Assembly: GCF_014837295.1 (NCBI RefSeq)
Contig: NZ_JACYHB010000006.1
Location: 163,897-227,896, forward strand
Reading direction: 5' to 3'
Source: Cellulosimicrobium arenosum
Lineage (GTDB): Bacteria; Actinomycetota; Actinomycetes; Actinomycetales; Cellulomonadaceae
Length of the DNA stretch: 64,000 nucleotides
Position numbers and translations under genes: made by a program. This document shows, piece after piece, positions 47,569 to 56,256 of the stretch; the first letter of the stretch is position 1, and every line of letters begins with the position of its first letter. The notes under the pieces were generated by a model. That model was not told the origin of the DNA, made no database searches, and saw only the letters and a program-made list of their open reading frames with translations.

Positions 47569-49890
47569 TCAGAGCGTGACGCTCGTCCCCACCAGGACGA
47601 GGTCCGACGTGTGCGACCCGGCCGCGCCGACGTCGTCGGGCCGCTGGACGAAGCCCGGCAGGTCCTCGAGACCGCCGCCGGCGACCACGACTCGCAGGTC
47701 GAGGTCCTGCCCGGCGGGCACCGCCACCGTCGCCTCGACGCCGTCCGGCCCGGGCGCGTAGTACCGGGTGTCCAGGACGGCGTCGTCGGCCACCGGGACC
47801 TCGCGTCCGGCGAGCGTCGCCGACGTGACGCCCTCCGCGTCGAGCTCGACGTACCGCAGGGCGTCGGCCGTCCCGATCGGCGCGCCCTCACCGGGCCGGA
47901 CGGCCAGGGTCAGCACGCGCTCGTCACCGGACGTCTCGTCGGACACGACCTCGACCACCGGCGCGGGCAGGTCCGCGGCCTCGGCGGGCCCCGCCCACAC
48001 GTCCTCGCCGAACATCGGGAACGAGGCGGACAGGTCCTGCTGCGCGTCGACGTACTGTGCGGTCCAGTCGCTCGGGCTGACCTCGTCGGACACCCAGTGC
48101 GCCTCCCCGCGGTCCGCGTCGACCGCGTACGCCAGCCTCGTCGGCTCGGGGTGCTCGGCGTCGAACGGGTCGGTGACGAACCCGACCAGCAGCGCGACCA
48201 CGGCGAGCGCCCCGGCGCCACCCACCGTCCAGCCGCCGACGCGTCGCGTGCGTGGCAGCAGCACGGCCAGCACCGGGACGAGCGCGAGACCGAGGAGCAC
48301 GGCCACGACGGCCGGTGCAGCACCGGTCGCGAGCCCCAGCGCAGGGAAGAAGAGCAGCACGATCGGCGCGAGGACGAGCACCCCGACGCCCGCACCCAGC
48401 GTCACGACGACGCGTCGGGCCGCCTGGCCCCGAGCGACCGTGAGCGCCAGGATCCCTGCCACCGCACCCGCGAGCGCCGGCAGGGTGGCGAGGTACGAGC
48501 CGCCGGGCGTGAACGCTGCGAGCGCCAGGCCGAGCACGGCGAGCCACCCGAGCGCGCCGACGGCGAGCGGTACCGCGCCCACCCGTCGCCGCAGGCCCAC
48601 GAACCACCCGAGCAGCACGGTCGCGACGATCCCGAGCAGGGCGACGCGGAAGCTCCACGGCCGCCACGGGTCGAGCATCTCGTCGTAGCCCGGCCGCACG
48701 GCGACCATGACCCACCACAGGGCCACCGAACCCAGCACGGCACCGGCGAGCGGGATCACCCCCGAGACGAGACCGAGCACCAGCCGGCCCGCGCCGACGC
48801 GCTCGCCCAGCACCTCGCGCCGTCGGGCCACGAGCACCCCGAGCGCGCCGACCGCGACGAGCGCCAGACCCGCGAGCGGCCACACGAGCCGGCCCGGGTA
48901 CCGGGCGAGGGCACCGCCGGGCAGCGGGAAGTACGTCGCGTCGTACGCCGCGGGCTCGGCGAGCGCGGCGGCGTCGGCGTCCCCGAGCTCGCGGACCAGC
49001 GCGAGCATGTTCGAGCCGTGGTGCTGCAGGCTCGCGAGCGACATCCGCCCGGGCGTGTCCTGCGGCGCGTGGTAGGTGGCCGACCCGTCGATGTACGCGG
49101 CGTTGAGGCCCGTGAAGCGACCCTCCGGGTCGTCGAGGAACGGCGAGAAGTCGGTGTCGTTCGGCAGGATCCGGTACACCTCGACGGCGAGCGAGCTGCC
49201 CACCGGGTAGGGCACGGACGCGTACGCGTCCACGAGCGCGGCGTTGCCGTCGGACGTCTCGAACATGATCGCCGGCCCCGACGAGCCGCGAGCCTCGACG
49301 TTCAGGACGACGCCGCCGCCCGCGGCCCGGGGGTCGGCGTCGGCGAAGGCCTCGGCCCCGCACAGGCACGCCTCCTCCGCATCGGTGAAGACGAGCACGA
49401 CGTCGTTGCGCAGCGCCGGTCCCTCGCGCAGCGCTCGCGCGGTCTCGAGCAGGGTCGACACGCCCGCGCCGTCGTCGTTGGCGCCGTGGGAGACCTCGGC
49501 CGAGTCGTAGTGCGCGACGAGGAAGATCGGACCGGTCGAGCTCGTGCCCTCGACCGTGGCGACGACGTTCGTCGTGGTCGCGACCCGGCTCTGGCCGCCG
49601 AGCCGGCCCGACATCCCGACGCCGTCGACCACGTCGGGTTCGAGCCCGAGGCCCCGGAGGTCCGCCTCGATCAGGTCCCGGACCTGGCGCGCGGCGCCCG
49701 TCCCGTGCGGGTGGACCTCGGTGCCGACCGCCTCGACGGTCGTGAACGCGCGCCCGGCGCTGAACTCGTCGGCCGGGGCGTCCGCACCGCGCGGGGCCGG
49801 CGGCAGGACCGCCCACACCGAGAGGACCGTCAGGGCAGCGAGGAAGAGGGTGCACGCGAGCGTCGTCACCCGCGAACGTGTCGTGGTCAC
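47569..49890 (-). CDS. Membrane-bound M28 family zinc peptidase
   Basis: The 773-residue protein has one N-terminal helix (about 8-30), an extracytoplasmic M28 aminopeptidase domain with the two-zinc ligands His127 (LVAHYDSAEVS), Asp139 (GANDDGAG), Glu172/Glu173 (TDAEEACLCG), Glu199 and His274 (TYHAPQDTPGR), then about eight membrane helices (360-610) and a C-terminal beta domain. The architecture resembles ER metallopeptidase 1. The GTG at 49890 is chosen because TAGCGT lies 7 bases upstream (leaderless). It is divergent from the pyruvyltransferase-like gene. Confidence 0.9.
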   Translation of the reverse strand: MTTTRSRVTTLACTLFLAALTVLSVWAVLPPAPRGADAPADEFSAGRAFTTVEAVGTEVHPHGTGAARQVRDLIEADLRGLGLEPDVVDGVGMSGRLGGQSRVATTTNVVATVEGTSSTGPIFLVAHYDSAEVSHGANDDGAGVSTLLETARALREGPALRNDVVLVFTDAEEACLCGAEAFADADPRAAGGGVVLNVEARGSSGPAIMFETSDGNAALVDAYASVPYPVGSSLAVEVYRILPNDTDFSPFLDDPEGRFTGLNAAYIDGSATYHAPQDTPGRMSLASLQHHGSNMLALVRELGDADAAALAEPAAYDATYFPLPGGALARYPGRLVWPLAGLALVAVGALGVLVARRREVLGERVGAGRLVLGLVSGVIPLAGAVLGSVALWWVMVAVRPGYDEMLDPWRPWSFRVALLGIVATVLLGWFVGLRRRVGAVPLAVGALGWLAVLGLALAAFTPGGSYLATLPALAGAVAGILALTVARGQAARRVVVTLGAGVGVLVLAPIVLLFFPALGLATGAAPAVVAVLLGLALVPVLAVLLPRTRRVGGWTVGGAGALAVVALLVGFVTDPFDAEHPEPTRLAYAVDADRGEAHWVSDEVSPSDWTAQYVDAQQDLSASFPMFGEDVWAGPAEAADLPAPVVEVVSDETSGDERVLTLAVRPGEGAPIGTADALRYVELDAEGVTSATLAGREVPVADDAVLDTRYYAPGPDGVEATVAVPAGQDLDLRVVVAGGGLEDLPGFVQRPDDVGAAGSHTSDLVLVGTSVTL

Positions 49891-50029
49891 CCGCGGCACG
49901 CTAGACCTGCCCCGCGGACGAGACCCAATCGAGACCGTCGCCGGCGAACCCGATCGTTCATGCACCGCACCCTCCGGGTTCACCGGACGTCGACGCGGCC
50001 GTGACCTGCGCCGCCTAACGTCCCTGGGC

Positions 50030-51436
50030 ATGCCCTCGACCACGCGACCGCTGCGCCTGCTGCACCTCGACCTCAAGACCGTCTACAGCTACGGCGACCA
50101 GCTGTTGTTCGAGCTCGTCCGCCACACCTTCAACGGGTACGGCGGTGGGTCGCTGTTCGACCTCACGGCGAGCCACCCGTTCCGGGAGCCGGCGACCCGC
50201 GCCTGGGTCGACCGTGTCAACGACACCTTCGACGGCGTCGTGATCGGCGGGGGTGGCATCTTCCCGCGTCGTACCAACGCCGCGAGGTCCTCGGGGTGGC
50301 AGTGGGACATCCGCACCGAGCTGCTCGAGCGCCTGCGGGTCCCGATCGTGGTGTTCGGCGCCGGTAACCCGCCGGTCTACGACCCGGACGACCACAACCC
50401 CGTCTTCCGCCGCCACATCAACGCGACGGTCCGCCGGTCGGTGTTCGTCGGCCTGCGCAGCACGGGCGCCGCAGACTCCTTGCGCGCCTACCTCGACGAC
50501 CCGCAGGACGCACCGGTCACGGTGCAGCCGTGCCCGACGACGATCGGTCGGCACCTGCTGCCGTCGCTCGCCGCGGGGCCCGACGACGGCGTGCGCCGTC
50601 TCGGTCTCCAGCTCGGTCTCGAGGGCGCGCACGTCGAGAGCGGGCTGCGCCCCCAGGACGTCTTCCCCCGGTACGTCGCACTCGTGCGAGCCCTGCAGGA
50701 GGACGGGTGGGACGTCGAGATGGTCGCCCACAAGCGCACCGACGCCGCGTTCCACCGCGCGCACGGTGCCGAGCTGGGCATCCCTCTGAAGCGCCTGTAC
50801 GGGTCGCCCGACGTCCTGTTCCGCGGCGTGCAGGACTATGCGCGCTACCCGATCGTGCTCGGCGCACGCGGACACTCCCAGATGATCCCCTTCGGTCTCG
50901 GCAACGTCCCGCTCTCGCTCTCCACGAACGACAAGATCCGCTACTTCGCCCGGGAGATCGGGCACCCCGAGCTCCTCGTCGACCCCTGGGCGGACGACCT
51001 GACCGATCGTGCGCTCGCCGCCGTGCACCGTGCCGACTCCGACCTCGGCGCGCTGCGGGCAGACCTCGCCGGCACGCAGGAACGGTTCGTGCGGACCACG
51101 ACGGACAACCTCGCGCAGATCTACGAGCGCATCTCCGGTCGCCCGGTCGACGCCGGCATCGAGCCGTACTCCGCGCGCGAGCTGCGCCTGGCCGAGGCGT
51201 CGTACGCCGCGGACTACGCACGCCGCGAGCTCGCCGCCGACCTCGCCCACGAGCGCGCCGGAGGCGGGACGCCGCGCCCCGAGGGCACGGCTGCGGCCGC
51301 TCGGACGGGCTCGGACCGGCCCGCCACGAAAGGCCCCGCGACGGCGTCGACCTCCTCGAGCGCACGTCCCGCGAGCTCGTCGCTGCGGCGCGTGGTCTCC
51401 GGTGCCCGCCGGCGCGCCGCCCGGCTCCTGAGCTGA
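50030..51436 (+). CDS. Polysaccharide pyruvyl transferase family protein
   Basis: This 468-residue protein of the PS_pyruv_trans family shows HLDLKTVYSYGDQLLFELVR, DGVVIGGGGIFPRRTN, VVFGAGNPPVYD and the C-terminal PIVLGARGHSQMIPFGLGNV with NDKIRYFAREIGHPE, the usual GT-B-like core that adds ketal pyruvate to glycans. A 75-residue Ala/Ser/Thr/Arg-rich tail is unusual. No glycan synthesis genes are adjacent, so the acceptor is unknown. The ATG at 50030 has TAACGT 8 bases upstream (leaderless). Confidence 0.86.
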   Translation: MPSTTRPLRLLHLDLKTVYSYGDQLLFELVRHTFNGYGGGSLFDLTASHPFREPATRAWVDRVNDTFDGVVIGGGGIFPRRTNAARSSGWQWDIRTELLERLRVPIVVFGAGNPPVYDPDDHNPVFRRHINATVRRSVFVGLRSTGAADSLRAYLDDPQDAPVTVQPCPTTIGRHLLPSLAAGPDDGVRRLGLQLGLEGAHVESGLRPQDVFPRYVALVRALQEDGWDVEMVAHKRTDAAFHRAHGAELGIPLKRLYGSPDVLFRGVQDYARYPIVLGARGHSQMIPFGLGNVPLSLSTNDKIRYFAREIGHPELLVDPWADDLTDRALAAVHRADSDLGALRADLAGTQERFVRTTTDNLAQIYERISGRPVDAGIEPYSARELRLAEASYAADYARRELAADLAHERAGGGTPRPEGTAAAARTGSDRPATKGPATASTSSSARPASSSLRRVVSGARRRAARLLS

Positions 51437-51476
51437 CCGCCGTGCGGCGGCGGCGACAGTCCGTACGCTCGGGAGC

Positions 51477-52568
51477 ATGACGAGCGAGGACTCCGCACAG
51501 GACGGGCACGACGAGCACGAGCGCGGCGGGACGTACTCCGTCCCGGGCAAGGAGTTCACGCGCGACACCCGGTACATCACGACGCGGATCACCGCGGACG
51601 GGCGCGACGGGTTCGCCGTCGAGCCCGGCCGGTACCGCCTCGTCGCCGCCCGCGCGTGCCCGTGGGCGAACCGCGCGATCATCGTCCGCCGCCTGCTGGG
51701 CCTGGAGGACGTGCTGTCGATGGGGCTCGCGGGGCCCACGCACGACGAGCGCTCGTGGACGTTCGACCTGGACCCGGGCGGGCGCGACCCGGTCCTCGGC
51801 ATCGAGCGCATCCAGGAGGCCTACCTCGCACGCGACCCGCACTACCCGCGCGGGATCACGGTCCCGGCGATCGTCGACACGACGACGGGCGCGGTCGTGA
51901 CGAACGACTTCGCGCAGATCACCCTCGACCTGTCGACGCAGTGGCGCGCGTTCCACCGCGAGGGCGCCCCGGACCTCCTCCCGTCCGAGCACCGGGACGA
52001 GCTCGAGGAGGTCATGCGGCACGTGTACACCGAGGTCAACAACGGCGTGTACCGCTGCGGCTTCGCGGGGTCGCAGGACGCCTACGACGCCGCGTACGTG
52101 CGGCTGTGGGACGCGCTCGACGCGCTCGAGGCGCGCCTCGCGGGTCGACGCTACCTGGTGGGCGACACGCTGACCGAGGCCGACGTCCGCCTGTTCACCA
52201 CGCTCGTGCGCTTCGACGCCGTCTACCACGGGCACTTCAAGTGCAACCGCCAGAAGCTCACCGAGCTCCCGGCTCTGTGGGGCTACGCGCGCGACCTGTT
52301 CCAGACCCCCGGCTTCGGCGACACGGTCGACTTCGCGCAGATCAAGCAGCACTACTACGTGGTGCACCGCGACCTGAACCCGTCGGGCATCGTCCCGGCC
52401 GGTCCCGACCTCGCCGGCTGGCTCACCCCGCACGGCCGCGAGTCGCTGGGTGGTCGCCCGTGGGGCGACGGGTCTCCGCCCGGACCGGTGCCCGACGCCG
52501 AGCGCGTCCCGGCCGGCCACGGCCCGCCGGCACGCTCGGCTGACGCAGCGGGTACTCTCCGCGCATGA
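51477..52568 (+). CDS. Glutathionyl-hydroquinone reductase-like (Xi-class GST) protein
   Basis: The 363-residue protein matches the YqjG/ECM4 family: ARACPWANRAIIVRRLLGLE with the catalytic cysteine (Cys61) in CPWA, GITVPAIVDTTTGAVVTNDF, VNNGVYRCGFAGSQDAYDAA and FVTYHGHFKCN-like YHGHFKCNRQKL. Family enzymes reduce S-conjugated hydroquinones. Actinobacteria mostly use mycothiol instead of glutathione, so the true thiol is open. The last 50 residues are Pro/Gly-rich. The ATG at 51477 follows TACGCT by 7 bases and a GGGAG. It overlaps the SIMPL gene by 4 bases. Confidence 0.9.
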   Translation: MTSEDSAQDGHDEHERGGTYSVPGKEFTRDTRYITTRITADGRDGFAVEPGRYRLVAARACPWANRAIIVRRLLGLEDVLSMGLAGPTHDERSWTFDLDPGGRDPVLGIERIQEAYLARDPHYPRGITVPAIVDTTTGAVVTNDFAQITLDLSTQWRAFHREGAPDLLPSEHRDELEEVMRHVYTEVNNGVYRCGFAGSQDAYDAAYVRLWDALDALEARLAGRRYLVGDTLTEADVRLFTTLVRFDAVYHGHFKCNRQKLTELPALWGYARDLFQTPGFGDTVDFAQIKQHYYVVHRDLNPSGIVPAGPDLAGWLTPHGRESLGGRPWGDGSPPGPVPDAERVPAGHGPPARSADAAGTLRA

Positions 52569-53236
52569 CTCTCCTCACCGTCCAGGGCCGGGCGACCCAG
52601 CACCACCCTGCCGAACGGGGCACGCTGCGCCTCCAGGTCAAGCTGGTCGGTGCCGACCGGTCGGCGGTGCTCGACCAGGCGACGGGGCTCCACGGCCGGC
52701 TGGTCGCGCAGGCACGGTCGTTCGCCCAGGACGGCAGCGCGACCTGGTGGGGCAGCGAGAGCGTCGTCGCGTGGTCGTTCGTCCAGTGGGTCAAGCCGCA
52801 CCCCGACCAGGAGCAGGTCCGCGTCACCCGCTTCCGGGCAGGAGCAGACCTCCGGGTCAAGTTCCGTGACTTCGGCGCGCTCTCCCGCTGGGCGGCCGAC
52901 GCCGCCACGCTGCACGGCGTCGAGATCGCGGGCGTGGACTGGGCGCTCACTCAGGCACGGCGCGACGCCGTCGTCCGCGAGGTGCGGACCGCCGCGACGC
53001 AGGACGCGGTCGAGCGCGCCCGCGCGTACGCCACGGCTCTGGGGCACGACGACGTGCACGCCGTCGCGTTGTACGAGCAGGGGCTGCGCCCCCACGTGGG
53101 AGGCGGGGACCAGGCCGTGACGGTCGGGCTGCGGGGAGCCGCGGCAGGCAGCTCGGCCGGCTCCACCGGCTTCGAGATGCGTCCCGAGGACATCGAGGTC
53201 GCGGCCTCGGTCACCGCGGACTTCGAGACGCTCTGA
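52565..53236 (+). CDS. SIMPL domain-containing protein
   Basis: The 223-residue protein has the SIMPL (DUF541) pattern: an N-terminal strand RGTLRLQVKL-like (ERGTLRLQVKLVGADRSAVL), a helix, DFGALSRWAADAATLHGVEI and a second repeat AVERARAYATALGHDDVHAV. Unlike many members it has no signal peptide, so it is probably cytoplasmic. The function is unknown. The ATG overlaps the GST-type gene (ATGA). A TACTCT element at 52553-52558, 6 bases before the ATG, could also give a separate leaderless mRNA. Confidence 0.85.
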   Translation: MTLLTVQGRATQHHPAERGTLRLQVKLVGADRSAVLDQATGLHGRLVAQARSFAQDGSATWWGSESVVAWSFVQWVKPHPDQEQVRVTRFRAGADLRVKFRDFGALSRWAADAATLHGVEIAGVDWALTQARRDAVVREVRTAATQDAVERARAYATALGHDDVHAVALYEQGLRPHVGGGDQAVTVGLRGAAAGSSAGSTGFEMRPEDIEVAASVTADFETL

Positions 53237-53283
53237 GGACCACGTTCCGGCTCGGCGAACCACCCCCGCGCTAAGGTCTGCGG

Positions 53284-54492
53284 GTGACCTCACCGACCCT
53301 GGACCGCGGTTCGGCCCCCGCCACCCGCACGCTCGTGACCCTCGCCGCCGGTGTGGTGGTCCTCGCCGGGGTGTGGGCGGCAGCCGACGTCCTCGCCCCG
53401 ATCCTGCTCGCCGCGGTGATCGTCATCATCTGCCACCCGGTGCGCTTCCCCCTCGAGGCCCGCGGCTGGCCGCGGTGGGCCGCGACGACGGCCGTCATCG
53501 TCGTCGCGTACCTCATCCTCGCCGCGCTCCTCGCGATGCTCGTGTTCGCCGGGTTCCAGTTCGCCGGGCTCGTACGCGACTACCTGCCGGAGCTCCAGGA
53601 ATCGGTGACGGACGCCATCGCGCAGCTCGCGACCCTGGGGATCGACACGGACGTCGCCGACGCCGTGTCGAACTGGCTCGAGCCGTCGCGCGTGCTCGCG
53701 CTCGCGGGCGACGTGAGCGGCATCGTCATCGGCATCGCCACCGCGCTGTTCTTCGTGCTCGCCTACGCGATCTTCATGGCCGCGGACGCCGCGCGGTACT
53801 CCACCGCGACGTCGGTGTTCGGTGCGGGGCGCGCCGGTGAGATCGACCGCGCGAGCCGGTTCAGCTCGGGCGTCCGCCGCTACTACGTCGTCAACGCGAC
53901 GTTCGGCGCGATCGTCGCGATCGTCGACGGCGTGGCGCTCTGGATGCTCGGCGTGCCGGCGCCGGTCGTGTGGGCGATCCTCGCCTTCGTCACCAACTTC
54001 ATCCCCAACGTCGGCTTCGTCCTGGGGCTGATCCCGCCGACGATCATGGCTTTCGTCGTCGGTGGCTGGCCCCTCGCCCTGGCGGTGATCGCGCTCTACT
54101 GCGTCGTCAACGTCGTGCTGCAGGTCCTGGTGCAGCCCAAGTTCGTCTCGGACGCGGTCAGCCTCAGCCTCACCCTCAGCTTCGTGTCGGTCGTGTTCTG
54201 GACCTTCGTCGTCGGACCGCTGGGCGCGATCCTCTCGATCCCCCTGACGCTGCTCGTGCGCGCGGTCCTGCTCGAGGGCGACCCCCGCTCGAGCTGGCTG
54301 CGGTGGCTGTCCGGGGACACGGTGCGTCCCGACACCGACACCGACCCTGCCCAGGCCGGGGTCCTCGCACCGACGGACACGGGCCCGGGGGCCGGGTCGG
54401 ACGACGACGCCGACGACGGGCGCGAGACGGACCCCGACCGCGACGAACCTGCGACGACCTCTCGCCAGGGTCCGGACCCGGACGTAGCCTGA
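53284..54492 (+). CDS. AI-2E family transporter
   Basis: The 402-residue membrane protein has about eight helices and the family features: two N-terminal helices separated by RFPLEARGWPRW, the amphipathic segment AGFQFAGLVRDYLPELQESV, and the C-terminal FVTNFIPNVGFVLGLIPPTI and FWTFVVGPLGAILSIPLTLL. Members export small molecules (AI-2, Na+/H+ exchange and others); the cargo here is unknown. The last 65 residues are an acidic, Asp-rich tail. The GTG at 53284 has TAAGGT 6 bases upstream (leaderless). Confidence 0.9.
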   Translation: MTSPTLDRGSAPATRTLVTLAAGVVVLAGVWAAADVLAPILLAAVIVIICHPVRFPLEARGWPRWAATTAVIVVAYLILAALLAMLVFAGFQFAGLVRDYLPELQESVTDAIAQLATLGIDTDVADAVSNWLEPSRVLALAGDVSGIVIGIATALFFVLAYAIFMAADAARYSTATSVFGAGRAGEIDRASRFSSGVRRYYVVNATFGAIVAIVDGVALWMLGVPAPVVWAILAFVTNFIPNVGFVLGLIPPTIMAFVVGGWPLALAVIALYCVVNVVLQVLVQPKFVSDAVSLSLTLSFVSVVFWTFVVGPLGAILSIPLTLLVRAVLLEGDPRSSWLRWLSGDTVRPDTDTDPAQAGVLAPTDTGPGAGSDDDADDGRETDPDRDEPATTSRQGPDPDVA

Positions 54493-54553
54493 GAACGGGC
54501 GGGGCGTCCTCGCGGCGACCACCGCCGACCCGGCGAACGTCCCAGGAGGCATC

Positions 54554-54919
54554 GTGGCGCACGGAGACATCACGCACATCGACATCCCGGTCAGCGACAC
54601 CGGACGGGCCACGCAGTTCTACGCCGGCCTCTTCGGGTGGCAGATCGCCGAGGTCCCCGGCTTCGAGGGGTACCCGATGTGGCAGGCACCGAACAAGATC
54701 AGCGGGGGCGGGCTCGCGCCCCGGTCCGACGGGTTCTCGAGCCCGCGCAGCTACGTCGAGGTCGACTCCATCGAGGACTCGCTCGAGAAGGTCACCGAGC
54801 TCGGCGGGAAGGTCGTCATGGGGAAGGAACCGATCAGCCCGACGAGCTGGTGGGCGATCTTCGAGGACGTCGACGGCAACCAGATCGGCCTCTACGAGGG
54901 CACGACGGACGCCGGCTGA
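54554..54919 (+). CDS. VOC family (glyoxalase/bleomycin-resistance fold) protein
   Basis: This 121-residue VOC protein has the paired beta-alpha-beta repeats: THIDIPVSDTGRATQFYAGL with FGWQI, and a second half SYVEVDSIEDSLEKVTELG ending in FEDVDGNQIGLYEG. Potential metal ligands are His8, Glu66-region and Glu near the C-terminus. The substrate is unknown; close relatives are simply annotated as VOC proteins. The GTG at 54554 follows an AGGAGG site by 6 bases. It converges with the 128-residue gene. Confidence 0.9.
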   Translation: MAHGDITHIDIPVSDTGRATQFYAGLFGWQIAEVPGFEGYPMWQAPNKISGGGLAPRSDGFSSPRSYVEVDSIEDSLEKVTELGGKVVMGKEPISPTSWWAIFEDVDGNQIGLYEGTTDAG

Positions 54920-54964
54920 CCGCGCAGCGCCGCGGGATCGCCCGCCGACTCGCCGACTGGCCCG

Positions 54965-55351
54965 TCACCGTCCGTGCAGCACGCGACCGTCGGGGTCACC
55001 CGGACGCTGTGGCCGCAGCGCGGGCGGTGGCGGCCACGGGAGTGCGTACCGTTCGACCGGGACGTCGATCGCGCCGAAGTCGTCGGTCTGCACGACCACC
55101 CCGTCCGGCGTGACCTCGACGAGACGGACCCGCAGCGGGTCCGCGTCCTCGCGCTCGAGCATCCACACCTCGGCGAGCCACGCGAGCGAGGAGGCGTCGA
55201 GCGCCTCCTCCGCCGCGAGCCAGTCGACCGGACCGGTCAGCTCGTGCCCGAGCAGGTTCAGCGCGACCCAGTCGTCGCCCGCGGGGCGGATCCAGCCGAC
55301 GTGCTCGCGGTCGTCCGGGCGGCGGTGAGGGATCCAGTCGGTGGGGAGCAT
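54965..55351 (-). CDS. Conserved hypothetical protein
   Basis: I do not recognise a named family. The 128-residue protein is rich in Trp and Pro: MLPTDWIPHRRPDDREHVGW, DDWVALNLLGHELTGPVDWL, LAWLAEVWMLERE and a Pro-rich end (YALPWPPPPALRP). The pattern looks like a small actinobacterial cytoplasmic protein. The ATG at 55351 has TACCCT 6 bases upstream (leaderless). It lies 38 bases from the cofE stop on the same strand, so a role linked to F420 cannot be excluded but is not shown. Confidence 0.7.
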   Translation of the reverse strand: MLPTDWIPHRRPDDREHVGWIRPAGDDWVALNLLGHELTGPVDWLAAEEALDASSLAWLAEVWMLEREDADPLRVRLVEVTPDGVVVQTDDFGAIDVPVERYALPWPPPPALRPQRPGDPDGRVLHGR

Positions 55352-55389
55352 CCCGCCAGGGTAGGGGCCGCTCCGTCTCGAGACACAGG

Positions 55390-56256
55390 TCATATCTCGT
55401 CGGGCACGGGGACCTCGTCGCGCTTCGCGTCCCGGTAGCCCTCGGCGTAGCCGTCGCGGAGACCGACCTCGTAGCTCTCCTCCGAGTCGTCCTCCGTGCC
55501 GTCGGCGAACCCGCGGGCGTACGCCTCCGCCGTACCCTCCCGGAACATGTCGTCGCTCCCGGCACGCACGAGCGTGCGCGCGCCGGGACCGTCCTGCGTC
55601 CCGACGTACCGCTCGAGCCCGCGCACGACGGCCACCGGACGCCCCGCAGTCTTGCCGCGCACCAGCTCGGCGGCGGACGCGATCTCGTCCGCGACGGCGG
55701 TGACCGTCGCGGTCAGCGCACGCCCGTGCGTGTCGGTCCCGCCGCGCAGGTCCTCGACCACCACGAGGCCGGCCGCCCCGATCGCGATGTCCACGAGGCC
55801 GTCGCGCCACGCGCGACCGGCCGTATCCGTCACGACGACGCCCAGCCGGTCGAGGCCGAACCGCTGCCGCAGCGCGGCGCGCAGCGTCCGCGCGGTCGCG
55901 TCCGGGTCGACGGGAAGCAGCAGCACGGTGCCTTCGGGAGTGTTGGAGGCGTCGACGCCGGCCGCCGCCATGACCAGTCCGAGCCGGTTCTCCACGATGC
56001 GCAGCGGTGGCAGCCCCGGTCGTTCGCGCGTCGCGACGACCCGCACCGTCTCGCCCGTGATCGCCTGCTCGCGGTCCTCGGCCGCGACCGCACGCCCCTC
56101 GGCCTTGGACACCACCTTGCTCGTCACGACGACGACGTCGCCCTCGGTGAGCGACTCGCCCGCAGCGAGCGCGTCGCCCACCAGCGCGGCAAGGTCGTCA
56201 CCGGGCCGGACCTCGCCGATGCCCGACGGCGCCCATGCGCTCAGCACGCCGCTCAC
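55390..56256 (-). CDS. cofE: Coenzyme F420-0:L-glutamate ligase, with C-terminal repeat tail
   Basis: CofE adds glutamates to F420-0 to make F420-n, using GTP. The 288-residue protein has [38 protein letters not shown] and [19 protein letters not shown], the core of the family (about 245 residues). It lacks the nitroreductase domain of mycobacterial FbiB. The last 45 residues are unusual: acidic with a repeated Tyr-x-x-Gly pattern ([25 protein letters not shown]). The GTG at 56256 overlaps the LLM oxidoreductase stop by 4 bases, so both enzymes are made together. Confidence 0.92.
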   Translation of the reverse strand: MSGVLSAWAPSGIGEVRPGDDLAALVGDALAAGESLTEGDVVVVTSKVVSKAEGRAVAAEDREQAITGETVRVVATRERPGLPPLRIVENRLGLVMAAAGVDASNTPEGTVLLLPVDPDATARTLRAALRQRFGLDRLGVVVTDTAGRAWRDGLVDIAIGAAGLVVVEDLRGGTDTHGRALTATVTAVADEIASAAELVRGKTAGRPVAVVRGLERYVGTQDGPGARTLVRAGSDDMFREGTAEAYARGFADGTEDDSEESYEVGLRDGYAEGYRDAKRDEVPVPDEI

